Part shown: positions 41,823-55,549 of the stretch, piece by piece
How positions within the stretch are numbered: position 1 is the stretch's first letter
Layout: every line of letters begins with the position of its first letter
Assembly (NCBI GenBank): GCA_027886175.1
Contig: JAJNNQ010000129.1
Span: forward strand, 3,410,001-3,474,000
Length of the DNA stretch: 64,000 bases
Reading direction: 5' to 3'
Source of the DNA: Phylloscopus collybita
Lineage: Eukaryota > Chordata > Aves > Passeriformes > Phylloscopidae
Program-made: the position numbers and the translations under genes
Notes under the pieces: generated by a model
What the model was told of the DNA's origin: nothing
The model's database searches: none
What the model saw: the letters and a program-made list of their open reading frames with translations, nothing else

Positions 41823-44679
41823 GTCTGCGGAGCAGGAGGAATGTTAAGAGGAGAGATGGAAAAAAATCATGAGCTCTTGAGAGACCTCCTCAGTAGAAAA
41901 CTGCATACTCCCATTGCTGCTTTCTGTGCTCATACAGTGTCAACTCTGAAACAGAAAAAGACACAAAACAGCATTAATATAGTTATAATTAATAAAAGGT
42001 GCACATATTTTCAACTGATCATTTTTAATGTTTAAAAATACAGAGGCAGAATCAGAAATAACAGTCTGGGGTATTGCATTCAACTAGCCCAAAAGCTTTG
42101 AAAATATTAGCATACTACAAAATAAAAAGCTTGCCTGAAGGCATGTAACACAAAACTAAGAAGCAAACTGAACTCAAATGACCAGGCAACATCACATATT
42201 TACTATTTTATGTCAGTACTAAAAAGTTTGAGTTTTCTCAATTTTATTAACAGCTCATTCACCAATAAGCTTCCCTTGAGTAAAGAGAAGTTCATATTTA
42301 TCAGTGTAAGGACATTCAGAACAAAAGAACAAAGCTGAGTTTATTTTTTTGCATACTCAATGTATCATCACCAGGGCATCTATCATTCTTCCACCATCCA
42401 CTGGTAGCCCACCATGGTACAATTCCAGATAAAATGGGAGAAGTAACTAGAGAGAGAAGTAACAAAGAGATCAATCTGTGGTATTAGAAAGGAACTGAAC
42501 CAGGGAAGAATTGATCTTTCCCAGTGTTATCTTCAAGAATACCTTCACAGCACACTGTATTACATTGCAACCCTTATTCCATACTGGCTGTCTATATCAG
42601 ATGTTTTATGCAAGGCTTTGTTTTATGCAAGACGTCTCTGCTTCTTCACTACAACTTAATAAATTTACCTTCAAAAAAACACCATACATTTGTCCCAAGC
42701 TTTTGTCCCCAGACACAACTGAATGCATAGGTCCCCCAACACAACTGAATCATCTCAAAAGATAGAACAAATTTCTGGTGCTCCAAACCAATTTCCTTCA
42801 AGGTCGGTTGGGTTTTTCTCAAAATAAAGCAATTCTCACAAGTACATATTTTTAAGCACAATAGTGCATTTTGAGTACCTGCAGAATGCTTTTAAAGCTG
42901 TTTGAATAGATCACATGGGCAGCCTTAGAATGGGAACAGGCAGAGCCAAAGGCTCTATAGTCTCCAGCAGGAAGGTACCTTCCCTTCACCATCATTCCTT
43001 TGAATTCCTTAAGCCACTGGAGGTGACTTGAATTCATGTCATCTCCAGGCCTTCTACACCTCTCATTGATGAGAAGAGGTCAAGAAAAGGAAGAACAAGA
43101 AGTATGAGGATGATGTTTAAAATCCTGACTTCAAATAGAAGTACAAGAAAGGGAATCTTGGCTTCTAAAGGAAATAGAATAGAAAAGAGAAGTCTTACCA
43201 GGTTCCTGACATCACCACTCCCTCCTACGACCTCAATCCCCACCTTGAAGCCAACAGGGTGATCTCACGGAGGCTGCAGTTCCCCACAGCCTGGTCTGAG
43301 CTCTGCTGAAGGTGGGGAAAGTTTTGCTAATGCAGCCTGAACAGCAGTGCCCCAAGAGAAGCTCATGATCCTGCCGAGAGGATGGGCTGGCACAGCCAAC
43401 TCACACGGCCTCTGTGTGCAGCCCCCGGCCCGCTGCTCCCACAGCAGCACCCTGGCAGCCAGCCTCTTTCTGGCCAGCTCTTTTGTCACAGCCCCGGCCA
43501 TAGCACCCACCAAGGGTAACAGTAACTCCCCAAACTCTTTCTGAGTAGCTTATTTAAAGCATTTTGAAACCTGGCTCTTCTTTATTCAGCTGTGGCAAGC
43601 CAACTGATCCTCTGTACTACAACACATAAACCAAGCACCTTATCTAAACACGATGTGATTGTCTTGTATCACATCTTCATATTGCAGATCAGATAAACAA
43701 GATTACTGAGAGAGCAGGTTTTTTCACACACACAAATACCATTTAGAGCCATCAGTGCTGCACAAGACAAGGCTAAACACACTTCTCAGGTCAGCTCAGA
43801 AAACAGTGCCCACTAAACACCCAATAAACAAGCTGAATAAATAGCATCCCTCCTCCACAGCAACACATCCAACCTGGAGAGACACGTGCAGTTGTTTATA
43901 GCTGTTGGTGAAACTTCAAAGGTTGCAGAAGAGACCTGAACAGCTCCCACAGAAGCTCTCTATAACTGGGTCAGACAGTGAAATGGTAAAACAAATACAA
44001 CACGGAAACGAAGGTAATCAAAGTACACTCCTCCCCCTACACTTCTCTGGAGGCACATGGGGGAAAGGGGACACGGCCATTAGGAGTCACTCCATGAATC
44101 ACAGAGGGCAGCACATCAGCAGGTCCATGAAATAGTTGTTGGCAGCCTGCAAAAAAGCCTCCCCAGTTTTTCGGGGTTGTGACAGAGACTGGGATCTTCA
44201 TTCCAAAGGATGGCCTGGAGGGCTGCAATACCAGCTGGAAGTAAGCAGCAGGCACATCTGCAGCCATTAGCAGAGGAGCAGGAGAAGAAACATGGGCTAC
44301 TTTCAAAGCCCACAGCCAGGAGAGCAAGGAAGAAAGCGAGCCATCACCAAGGGTCAGGCAACAGGCAATATGTGAATCGGGGAGGTGAACTGAAGTGGTA
44401 AAGTCTTTTCTCTTCATCAGCCCTAAAACAGAAGCAGAATGACCAGAGAATACAGGAGGTCTGCAGTGGAAACAGTGATGGATTTCTGAGAATACTGAAT
44501 GTGAATGATGCTTTGCTCCTACTGTTTGCCTACACAAAGTAGTTGCTACTGTTACTGTGGAAGTTCAGGAAGCAGAACCCTTAAAATTACCAATTAGAAG
44601 CTTAATTTATAACAGTCTGGTGACCTTTTTAATCATTACTACAATTGCATGATAATATGTCTTTACTTGCATTTGGACA

Positions 44680-44950
44680 GTGATAGGACATGGGGGGATA
44701 GCATCAAGGTGAAGGAGAGCAAGTTCACCATCAGGCACTAGGAAGGAATTTTTCCCTGTGAGACTGGGGAGGCCCTGGCACAGGGTGCCCAGAGAAGCTG
44801 TGGCTGCCCCACCCCTGGAAGTGTCCAAGGCCAGGTTGGATGTGATTTGGAGCAACCTGGTCTAGTGGAAAGTGTCCCTGCCCACGGCAGGGGGTTGGAA
44901 TGAGTCAATCTTTAAGGTCCCTTCCAACCTGAATCACTCTGTGATGGCAC
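44680..44950 (+). mobile_element. CR1 LINE fragment (3' end)
   Basis: This is a clear avian CR1 3' region with blocks such as GCACAGGGTGCCCAGAGAAG, AGTGTCCAAGGCCAGGTTGG and GGTCCCTTCCAACC, ending CACTCTGTGATGG. It looks younger than the other CR1 copies here. Confidence 0.93.
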
Positions 44951-47900
44951 AATTTGAAAATCGCAAAATAGCTGCTTCAGGACTGAAGAGGCAAGATCAT
45001 CCTGGGGTTCTTTAGTTGGTTGGTTTTGTCCTTTTTTTTTTTTAATATTTTAATACAGAAAAACACTTGTCTGGCAAGAATGTAGAAAACTATCAATGCC
45101 AAAGCATTGCTTCTCTTCAGGGCAAAATTAGAGACACTATGAACAGAGTGGTTCAAGAGTTCCCTTACACTTGCTAAAAAAAGAATGCCGATACTTGTAG
45201 GAAATTGGCTGGCTTTAAATGCTATGTTATAAAAGATGGCCAAGGCTTTGTCTGACTCAGAGATGACAATACAGGGTCACAAGAACAGCAACACTTTTAT
45301 CCATTTTCTGTCAATTTTGTCACTGGAGTAACTTCAGGTTTTTCCAAACAGATCTGCACAGACCTCCAAAGGAAATTTTTTGGGGGGTAGGGGGTTAATG
45401 CTTCACTTTAGTTATATTTGTCAGGGACTTTTGAGTACCTGACCTGCAAGGTGATCTTACACTCTCTCGGGCAAAATGGTTGTCAGCAAGAGATCTCTGC
45501 TTCCCTTAAAAAACATCCTAGTCCTGAACACTAATCTGCCACAACCACCTTAACCACTAGCTAAAAACTGTCTGACATTTTAAATAACCTGTCCCATAAG
45601 TTACATTGCTATTTCTTTGTTCCCTCTTCCACAGTTAGGACCAGAATATTAGGTAGCTGCAAGGTTGGTATTCAAGTTTTGTTTCGTGTAAAACTAGGAA
45701 ATATTTTACCTTCCCTTTTCCATTTAAAGCACTGGCAAGGAGTGTTGATATCTGCGACAACAAGTGGCTTTATCACATTGGTCATATTGCACAACAAGCA
45801 ATTAATTATATTTCCAAAACATCTATGTGGACTCAACAGGATTATAAAACATAAACCTCATGGGGCAATATAACTTGTCACTTTTCTATCATCCTGGAGA
45901 GAAAAAAAAAACTTACTTCATTCAATGCTTTCTTCTGAAAGCCAAACCTGAGACCTGCCAGGCTTTCCCTCACAGGGCAGTACAGGCATCTCTAGGGTAT
46001 AAAAGAGGCAAAAGGTGACAGGAGGTTTTGCAGGGAACTGCTCTAGATAATATCAGTGCATCCATCAGTGCAAGCTGCCTGTTCACCTTGAGCCAACTTA
46101 TCTATCTCTCCTAATCCACATGCAAAGCTGAAAGCTAGTTTTAAGGCCAGTTGCTTAAGGTTTGCTCATCCGTGGTAATAAATCTGGAACAATTCCACTG
46201 ACTGCTATAATCCTCAACAAATACTACTAAAAAAGCTAATCAAAGGCTAAATATTTTAGTCCTGTCTTGGTCAAAATTCCAAGCAATTATAATGAGAATT
46301 CTATCTACAAATCAATTAAGAAATTTAACCACATACTGTCAGAATGTCTCCAGAAAAAAAAAAACCAACAAACCTCCCAGCAAAGCAAAACAAACAAACA
46401 ACCCCAGACCTACCCACAATGTTTCACTTTCCACGAATGGGTAAAAAAAGACAAAGGAAATTTTCATTCTAGAGACAGTGTCAATCAAGATTCTGTTACC
46501 TAACTTGATTCTTGTTGGAGATGGTAGGGGAAAAAGAAAGATATTAGAAGATGCGTCCTCATTAAAACGGCAGCAGGTTTTTTTTATGGTGTTGTGAAAA
46601 ATGACAAGTGACCCCTGAACAAACAGAGCAGTACAGGAGAAAAAAATGACACAGCTAGCAGTCACCAGTTTCACCAGTCACCTGGTTTCACTACAGTCAG
46701 ATGTACTTACATACATTCTGTTTCAGTGTTTAGTTATCTTCTAAAAAGTCCCTTGAGAAGTGTTTCTCCTTAGGAGAAACAGATCTGGATGTTTTCTGGA
46801 TGTTTCACTCAGTAATATACGGGTCCCAAGCAATAAGGGCCACAATGTGACTAAGCTGTCATACAAGCTCAGATACACAATTTAGAATTGAAAACCACCT
46901 CATCTTCTGGCAGCAAATGCTCCAGAGGAAGATGCAAGAGACACCAGAGAAGACAGACATTCAAAAGATCTGACCCTCAGGTAAAAAAACATGTCATATC
47001 ATCTGCATATTCTTCCCAGCTGAACCAAAGCCAATCTGTGTTCAAATCTGGCCTAGTTCCCTGCATCTACTCATTGCTCTGTAGAACACTTTGTATATGA
47101 AAAGAAGGGAAATGGGTTAGGAGGGGAGAATCAGCTTTAATTTTCCCTTTCCCCCTTCTTTAATCCCTGAATACACATTTGGCTTTGGGTAAGAAATAAG
47201 AATGGAACACCTCATCTGCCATCTCAGTACCATGAACTATTTCACACACAGAGGCTTCCCCACTCCATTTTCCTCCATAGAGCTTTTCTGCTTTATGTCA
47301 CAGGACTATGCCACTCACAAGCAACTGGATATATTTCATCCACATATATTAAACTTTGGCTTAAGCAGCGTACCAATGTGGGAGAGGCACTGCAGGATGC
47401 CACCTCAGTTTCTCCCAAAGGCACATAAAGCACAATCCTTCGCTGATTAGCAACACAGGATGATGCTGAACAAAGCACCAAGGCCTCCACCCTAAATTTT
47501 TGTCCTTGCTGGCCCTGTTAGGCCATCTCTGAGTCTGGAGGATAAGGCAGGGCTGCCACCCTGCTGCGTAAGGAGCTGGAGGCTGCTGTGGAATAGGCAC
47601 GCTCTGAATTCAGCAGGAGAAGTCCATGGTTAGCATTTTGCAGTGTCATGACTTGATGCACCTTGGCGCCTACACAGTGAGTCACACAGATAAAGAGATA
47701 CCACAAAAAAACCTCCTCCCAGTTTAGAGAAAGCTCTATTAGAACTATTAGGGGAAAAAAAAACCCAAAAAATAGAACTGTGGCAAGGAACTGCACATGC
47801 CTAAACCACAACCCAGATTAAGCCTCAGACAAACAACTTGAAGCAAAAATCCACTGTGAGTGAAGACTCACACCACATATGCACGTATCCTCCCTTCAGC

Positions 47901-48057
47901 CAGGCAGGAGCATGGGCTTGCTTTAACCTATGTGCACTGCCAGCCAAGCACAGACCTTTAGCAGAATGCTAAAAAGTAAAAATATACCAATGGAATTTCT
48001 AAAGGCTCATCAAAGAAAAACCCCATCCACCACAACACTCCAGACACATTTGAACAC

Positions 48058-48075
48058 AAAAAAAAAAAAAAAAAA
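48058..48075. repeat. Poly-A, 18 bases
   Basis: A short A homopolymer in inferred intron 1. Confidence 0.9.
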
Positions 48076-49059
48076 GGCAAGCAAACCAAACTGAACACCC
48101 TAGCTCATCATATGCCTCTCTAATTCTGCATTTATGCTATTTAAAGCACTGCATTTTTTTATAATGTGATCCCATTCTTCAGGGGGTTTGCCTTTTCTTA
48201 AAAACAACAACAAAAAACACAGAAACCCCCACCGCCACCATCAACTGAATCACCTTATCTCAAACTCATTTAAAAGAAGGGGGAGGTGGAGGGAAGAACC
48301 TTCAGGCAAAGATTAAGCCTGGAAATTTTCAGCCTGAAAGGTGTTTTGAAATTTTAAGTATCTGGAAACAGAAAGCAGGATGGAAGTGCTTAGGCTAGTT
48401 TCAACAACCACGGGTACCATGCCAGTTATAATAAAACACTATTAGTGAAGATTTTTAATTACTACACAGCAAAGAATTAGGTCTTACAGAAACTAGGAAT
48501 ATCAAAGTTCCTTGGTACATCTTACCTTGAGCTCTTCCCCAGTTACCTGCTGTGCACAACCCAGTCTGCCCTTGTCTCCTCCAAGCACAACAAACTCCTC
48601 TTATCTTGAGGGACTGACCCCCAGCCCAAGAGCAACCACCACCTCCCCTTGTGCTGGCAGAGCAGCTACCTCAGAAAAGCATAAACCAGCTTTCTTCTCC
48701 TTTACAGTTAGGGTCGACCAGGCTACCTGCCCAGACCAAGACTAAATGCTAAATTTTCCCAATTCAATCTGTTTTCCTAAGTCGTGTTGAGTGACATAAT
48801 GAAAACAGGGTACTTACACCACAGAATAGCTTTCTGCCTTTCCACAAGAGTACCTCAAAAATCACAGCTGGGGAGAACTACTATTATTTAGAAGATTACT
48901 GTTATTATTATTATTGTTTTCACAGGTTTTTCCATTGTCTTGAAAATTTAAAGAGACACCTCCGCTTTAGAAATCCACTCAAGTCATGTTTAAATACCTA
49001 ATGCTGCGATCTTGGCCCATTTTGCCGTTATTGTATTATAATTTCTAGAATAAGAGCTC

Positions 49060-50930
49060 TTTGGCCAGACGCACGCCGGTGCAGCCACCCCGGCCAGCTT
49101 GTTTACAGGAGCCGGCTCCCACCGCCGCGCTCCACTGACACCGCTGCGCTCACGCCCAGCTCCACATGCCCGCTGCGCATTCCCCTCTCCTCCTTAAAGG
49201 AGTAGCAATCTCACCACGCTGGGTAGCTGCTACGTAGGCCGAGATACAAGTGATGCGGGCTACGTCGCCCTTTAAATATCTTTGGGGTGCAGCAGGATAG
49301 GCTGGCTGAGCGTAGGACAGGCTGGGCACACAATTGGCGCGTCTCCTTTGACTTACCGCCGCGCCCGGTCCCTTCGCAGACCCAGCCTGTCCCCCTGCTC
49401 GCTCCTCGGGCGCCAGCAGCCATACCTTTGTAAGGTTAGCTGCTCCTGCCTCCCAGCAGGCCGCCTCGTCCTTTCTCCTCACCCATTCGTCCTTCTCCCC
49501 CGGTCCTTTCACGAGCACGGCAGGGAGCATTCCCGCCAGCACCAAGCCTCCAGTTGCCATAAGACCACCACCTCTTTGCCCCCAGCTCCAAGAGCAGCTG
49601 GACGAGCACTCAGCGCCCAGGAGCGCCCCGGGGGCTACAGCGCTGCAGGCTCTGGTTCCTTTAGTGCAGGCGAACGGACCCCAAAGGAGGAAGGGGCAGG
49701 CAGGGCCCTCCCGGGGGGAGGCAGCGGCTCCTCGTGGCCCGGCCCCGCCGCTGGCCGTGCCCCCCCCGCCCCAACCCCGGGAGCCCTCCCCGGGGCAGCA
49801 GACAATGGGGCCAAACCCAGCGGCGGCGCTGGGGACCCGCGGCGCCCATCCGGACGCGCCCGGCTTCTCCCGCAGCAAAGGCGGGGAGCCGCCCGCGGGG
49901 ATGCTCCCCACAGCCCCGCACACCAGCGGCACCTCCACAGGGTGATGCTGCACAGCCCCCGCTCGCCGGTTTTGTGGGGCGGCCGGGAGTGGGCTGCGGG
50001 TTTTTTTCCGGCTGGCCGGGGGCCCCTACGGTTGGGCAGGGTCCCTTTTAATTGTTCCCTGTCCTCCACGCAGGCTGCAGTCAGCTTCTCTTGCCTGGCG
50101 GGTTTTTCCAGGCAGGCTCTGGCTGCCGCAGCTCAAACACGCTCCAGCACAGCCAGGGAGACCGGACTTCTTCACGTTTTCGGCCAACAAACTCCGTTTT
50201 GCATTTGAATAACCCCCAGCCTGCCTTCCTCCCCGCCTCGGAACGGCCCGAGCCACGGGGCTCCAAGGCTGGCCGCGGCGGTGCCTCTGCCTCCCCCTCC
50301 CCATTCTACCGAAGCTCAACTTTGCAACTAGCCAAGGGGATAAGGGAGAGGGAAAGGAGTGGAAAAACAGAAGGACTGAAAAAAAAACACGGAAAGAAAA
50401 AAGGTGGTGTTCCGAGAGCCGAGGTCCCCGCCGTTCCCCCCCTCCCGGCCGCAGCAGCCCCGGGACCCGTCCCGCACACGTACCAGGGCTGCGGCGCGGC
50501 CAGCCCGCAGCTCTCAGGAAGGGGCGATGCTGGCATGGCTCGGAGCGGGGCGAGGCGCGGGTCACGGCCCGGGCCCCCGCGGGCGGGCGGCTCCCATGGC
50601 ACAACGAGCCCAGGCGCGGAGAGGAGCCCCGGGCCGCGAAACGTGCTCCCTGCTCCGGCGGCGTCGCCCCTGGCCGGACCCTCCGGGAGGGAGCGGGGAG
50701 GGGGCGGCTCGGCGGGGCGCTCGCCGCACCGAGCCCTCCCGGCAGGCGGCAAAACGCGCCCTGGATCCCCGCGGCCGGAGCGGGATTCGCCGCCCCCCCC
50801 CCACCCCCACCCACGCCCTGGCGCTCCGGGGTGACCCGGCGCGGCCCCGGGGACGGGGAGAGCGGCGGCGGTGCCCCCACGGCTGCCCACAGGAGCCGCC
50901 GTCGGCCTGCCTGGCTGGTAACGCCGGGGG
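49060..50930 (-). promoter_or_regulatory. TET1: CpG island, probable TET1 promoter and 5' UTR exon
   Basis: This stretch of about 1.9 kb is very G+C and CpG rich, most strongly from 49620 to 50900, with AT-rich sequence on both sides. It lies 7-9 kb upstream of the TET1 start codon on the minus strand, where the promoter and non-coding first exon are expected. A good minus-strand donor, GGCG then GTAAGTCAA, falls at 49356/49357 and could end exon 1. Another, CCCTG then GTACGTG, lies near 50479. No clear TATA box was found in minus orientation. Long open frames on both strands here are a by-product of few AT-rich stop codons. The island boundaries were judged by eye. Confidence 0.75.
49357..49620 (-). 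other. TET1: Candidate TET1 non-coding exon 1 (3' part)
   Basis: The only direct evidence is the donor at 49356 (GTAAGTCAA, a near-perfect match to the consensus) inside the CpG island on the correct strand. The transcription start cannot be read from the sequence, so the right limit given here is arbitrary. Confidence 0.3.
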
Positions 50931-53900
50931 TTATTTAACAACAACAAAATTAAATGACGGTAATAAGAGAAAAGGCAAATTATCCCGTTACTTGCGGAGT
51001 CTGTGGTTTGACGCGGCATAGCCCCCGGTCAGCCACGCTGGTGGCACGCTATAAAATGATCCCTTTTCTTTTTAGCCTGGAAGAGGGAAATCCTGGTCAG
51101 CTGTGACAGGCGAGGGGCTCAGCGGGGGACAAACCCCCTTCCCCTTAGATGTGCCCTCCAGGAGGACCCTCGAATACCAGCGTCCATCAGGGCCCAGCCA
51201 TCCCACGCATGGAGCAAACACTCAGAAGCATGGGGAAGATGCTGGCTGAGAAGGAAGATCTGCTGAGCCACCCCTCTCCCTCCTGCAAGGAGGTATAATA
51301 TGAGCCTTTTCTTCCCATCCCCCACCTCATTCATTAAGAGCCACTGATGATACTTGCTGCTCCTTCCCAGAGGGAAACGGGTGAGTAAAATGTTATGGTA
51401 AGAAGAAGAGTCAGTCCACTGACTGACTTCCTCCACCCCTCATTATCACCATAGCCTTTTGTGAAAAGCAGGCCACCACATCTTAACATCCCTTCAGACT
51501 GAAAAACAGATGTTGGAGACGGGATCTGTGGAGCAATATACCCAAGCAGTACTTCTTTAGAAAGGCTTCATTATTGTGTAGCTGTTGCAATATAAAGCAC
51601 TGCAAGTGTGAACCAGCCCAGTCAAATGTGAGCCTGCAGAGAGGCTTCTGTACTGCAGTGAGCAGTACTGTCCACATCCATCCGTTCCTAGAGATGCTTT
51701 AAAAAATGCCAACATTTTGCTGGTTTAAGTGACATGGGATAAAGGAGCAGCAGTGGCATGGATCTGCTCAACTTCTTGTCACTGCTGCTCTTCAGTGCTA
51801 GTGGGTAAGTAGCCTATCACCAATTCGCTCCTCCAACCTCTTCCCACCTGCCCTACATATCCTTGCATTGAGAGAGGAAAACAGTCTGGGAATCTTAGCC
51901 AAGCTCACAGACACTGCAGTGAAAACCTAGACCAGAGACAGCTGAATTTTGAACACTTGCCCTCAAGTGGCAGGGAATTTTAGCAATGCACAAGTTCTCT
52001 TTGCTGGGTGTAGCCATTCCATCTCCACCTCAGGGCCAGATATCAAGACTTATATAATTCCAGAGACTTGTCCTGCCAAAATATAAGGTAGCACAAGCTA
52101 TTTTTGCAAGATAAAATAACACGTGATTTCAAAGGTAAAAGAACCATTGCTCCCAAACTGCTGCATGCAGCAGAAGTTGAAGGAACTGGAACTTGATGAT
52201 AAAACCCCACATAATCAGAACATGTTTCTTGGGGAGATCACAGTAAATCAGAGGTTGTGGGCTTGAATAAAAAGCAGAGCAAGAAATTAGTAACTTGGGG
52301 GAAAAGCAACAAACAATGAGGGCTAAGGTTTATTTAGAATAAGCAGGTTAACACAGGAGCACCCAAACATCAACATGCACAATCACATCTCCATTAAAAA
52401 TATGCTAAAGAAATGCTAAAACAAGAACTTACAATTACTCATTTTCACACCTACAGACTTATGGGCTCATGGTCTGAGGTCCTCCATCCTGGGAAGCAAG
52501 TAGCACCAGATCACAATCTTTTCTGGCAACAGTGACATACTCAGCCTACCAAGACAAGCTGAGTATAAACGTTTGTAAAAAGATCCCACAGTAATGACTG
52601 TCTGGGCAATAAAACAGTGGATTAAACCCATTCACTAAAATGCAAAGTGAGGCACGTGGAGTGAAACATGGAAATCATAGCCTCTGACTCAACTCCTACC
52701 ATTCAAAATAGAGATCCTGGTACTGTGACAGGTGCTGCTGCAGCGAAGCTGTTCTGTGTGCTCAAGTGGAGTGTCAGGAATCATTACAAAAGGGAAGACA
52801 TGAACAGGAAACAGCCCTACACCATCATTATTTAGCCCAGATCTCTTGTCCACTTATATCTCAAATATAATACACAGTTCTAGTTTGCTTAAAAGATGCA
52901 AGTAGAAACTTAAAAGACACATAAGAACATGGCAAGTGTACCTAAAAGCACATAGAGCAGCTAAATGCACTAATATTTCCAACCCTAGAAAGACAGCAAT
53001 CTGGATAAAGTTGCAACCAATATACTGAAAAACAAAACCAGCATGGAAAGTAATATCAGAGAGAGATACTCATTCACTCAATATGTGTTTAGAGAAACAA
53101 TGACCGTTTCTCTAAAGTAGAGAATATCAAGGCAATAAATCAAACACGTAATCAGAACATAGACAGCAACTTCATACAACATGTTTTCAAACCACAGAAC
53201 TCATTACTACAGCACACTGAAGAACCAAAAAAAATTTGAGAGGTGATTTTTTAAAGCAAAAATAACAGAAGAAAGCTTAACCAAAAGCACACAACACAGA
53301 AGTACTATTTTAATTATATGTTACTTGAAGCTGGAAGAGTGCACTGAGTGCCCTGTATGCTACCCAAGTCTCCTTCCCTGTGTACATGCTACTGGCTATT
53401 TTTCTGGGTAAGAGGCTTTAAGCTAGCAGACACAACACTCCTATCCCTATGCTATTCTCCAGAATAAAATTCAAGTTGACACCCAGCTACAGAATGAATA
53501 AAACCGAACAACATTGTACAAGGCAATAAAGTGCACAACCCTGTAAGTAGCTGTGCATTGCAGGCAGCTCTGACAAAATTCGAGTCTGTGGTAAACATGA
53601 GGGAGCTGTGAGGGGCAGGTGTTCCCTGAGAGACAGGGAGCCCCACACAACAGCCAGCAGGACAAGGACCTCACCAGCCTGCACCCAGCCCCACTGTACA
53701 CACATAGGGTAAACAGAACAGGCCCAGGGGCACCATCTGCATTCAGGCATAAGGCCAGGTCATAAAACAGCTTCCAGAAGATGAGGCAGGTCTGAAGTTC
53801 AGCTAAGAACTCAATCTGCAGGTCATAAGCAGGTCTGGAGACTGATGGAGTAAGGAAAAATACATACAACTTAAGCGAGTACTGAACAGAGCTCACACAG

Positions 53901-53939
53901 ACTAAAAAGGGCCAAGCCCAAACTAATGCTCCAAATAAA

Positions 53940-54130
53940 CAAGGCCCATTTCTTAACCAGGGTTGAGCTTAAATAGAGCTCCTGGGCCCATGGGCAAAGA
54001 TGTGGGTGGAGACTGTAGATGCAGCTGGTCAGGTCCATTAAGACCTATTAGTGCCCTCAGGGCCTTGACCCTGTAAACAGAACTATTCCAGTAAGCTGTC
54101 CCTCAATTAGTCCTGCAGAATCATCTGGGT
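53940..54130 (+). repeat. Unnamed dispersed repeat, copy A
   Basis: It is alignable by eye to the reverse complement of 55220-55400. Shared blocks include GCTTAAA, CTCCTGGGCCCATG / TTCCTGGGGCCCATG, GCTGGTCAGG and CCATTAAG. The family is not recognised, and an old avian LTR or SINE is possible. Confidence 0.6.
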
Positions 54131-54801
54131 AAGACCTCTGCAACAGGCACATCGTCAGTCCAAGTTAAGAAAGGTTAGATTGATGCAGAACTTTAGCTCT
54201 TCACAACCCAAAAGCTCTGAGAATTGCACTGCAAAGACACCTAAGCTGCTTTTTAAGGGACAGAATTGATCTAACCAGGCCTATCTTAGGTAGCCCTGCT
54301 TCCTTTGGAGTGGAAAGATGATACTGAAACATTAGGGTTGTTTGCTTCTGTGATTACAAAACAGGGATTACAGCTTCCAGTTTCTGTCAAAGCCTGCCTC
54401 ATATTCATTAGCTCAAACTCCAGCATGGCAAGGTGACCAGCCTGCTCACGGCCCAGATGTGCCCTAGGAGCCTGTGTACCACACTGGTGTGTGGTGCTGT
54501 GCCTGTGAATCCAGCTGAACACAGGCCAAACCCTGTTAATGCCTTTGGATTTGTAATACGGATGATCAGATAAACTCACAGCATTGTTAGTTGGCACCGT
54601 CTGAAAGACTAAAATCTTCAATAACATGAGTTTATTGCAGAAACTCTTGAATTCTAATTGTGGTTTTGACAATCACTTCCTCATTGAGTCTTTCTTGGCC
54701 CTGGTTCTGTAGATAGTATCTACCTGCCTGTTTGGCACTGGAAATAGGTTAATGTTTGTAGGTGCACTGAACACAGATACTTTAAGCACAAACACCATTT
54801 G

Positions 54802-54870
54802 ATGTGAAATAAGGCCAGAAGGGACTATGATTTCATCTTCTGATACCCATTTTACAGGCCCACTGCACTC
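54802..54870 (-). mobile_element. Old CR1-like 3' end remnant
   Basis: The reverse complement reads ATAGTCCCTTCTGGCCTTAT near its end, the form of the 3' end of ancient amniote CR1 elements. Only about 70 bp can be recognised. Confidence 0.45.
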
Positions 54871-55219
54871 ATGCTAAGCATTTCCTGACAGATCTTCCTG
54901 ACCAGCAGTGGACAGCAGTTTGCTGCCAGTTCCTATTTTCATTGGAAATCTTGGCCCTTACTTCACTGCATGATTGTGCATGAGTAATAAAAGGCATGAC
55001 AGCAGCATGATTGTGTAGTGCCTTGCTGGTAAACACTACATCTGGCAAGACATGGTTAATTGTGCATGTACAGACCCAAGAGTTTCAGGTGCTTGAAGTC
55101 TACTGCACTTTTGCAGTAAGCCATGAGATACAGGGATCACAAAGGGCACACCTCTTCCTGGCACCTGAAAGGAAGGAAGGGATCTGCTTAGCAGAGAAAT
55201 TTGGCACCCACTGTATTTG

Positions 55220-55400
55220 CAGACTCAGTAACTCTGATTTCTGTTGATTAAAGACCTCACTGACAGGGCCTGTTGGGGTCCTGAGCATGTCAACAAGGCT
55301 TAATGGTCCTGACCAGCCTCACCTGGAGCCTTCCACTCACACACCTGATACATGGGCCCCAGGAACTCCTTTTAAGCTTAGGTCTGGCCAGGTAATTGCT
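55220..55400 (-). repeat. Unnamed dispersed repeat, copy B
   Basis: This is the inverted partner of 53940-54130, about 1.1 kb away. On the minus strand it reads AGCTTAAAAGGAGTTCCTGG and then GGCTGGTCAGGACCATTAAG. Similarity is best over its first 100 bp and fades beyond. Confidence 0.6.
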
Positions 55401-55549
55401 CTTATCTAAGTTCTGGTTTGTGTGGGTGTGTTTGTTTTGGGTTGTAGTTTTTATTTGTTGTCTGGATGTAGTTTCTAGATGACTCTGAGGCTTGTCCCTA
55501 GCTTCGTTTTGAGCCTTATCTTCTGTTCCTCTCTTGCAAGGATGCACCA

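Larger units (their letters stand above)
41825..49356 (-). other. TET1 intron 1 (inferred)
   Basis: This is the stretch between the coding exon and the candidate non-coding exon 1. It holds a CR1 element (44680-44950), an 18-base poly-A (48058-48075) and a short TTA-rich tract (48890-48915). The 3' acceptor may instead be at 41946-41947. The 5' limit depends on the inferred donor near 49356, and another plausible minus-strand donor (CTCAAG then GTAAGATG) lies near 48524. Confidence 0.55.

Noticed and set aside
49150..51021. Open frames of 205-308 codons on both strands
   Set aside because: Same effect in the TET1 promoter CpG island. All frames are open at once, with no conserved motif or splice logic.
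51049..51058. TATA-like CTATAAAATG on the plus strand
   Set aside because: No exon or gene is recognisable downstream on that strand before SLC25A16, so it is not called a promoter.
55290..55549. Possible retroviral internal region next to the LTR
   Set aside because: A TGG start beside the LTR is suggestive, but no gag- or pol-like frame follows, and the segment is largely the dispersed repeat copy B.
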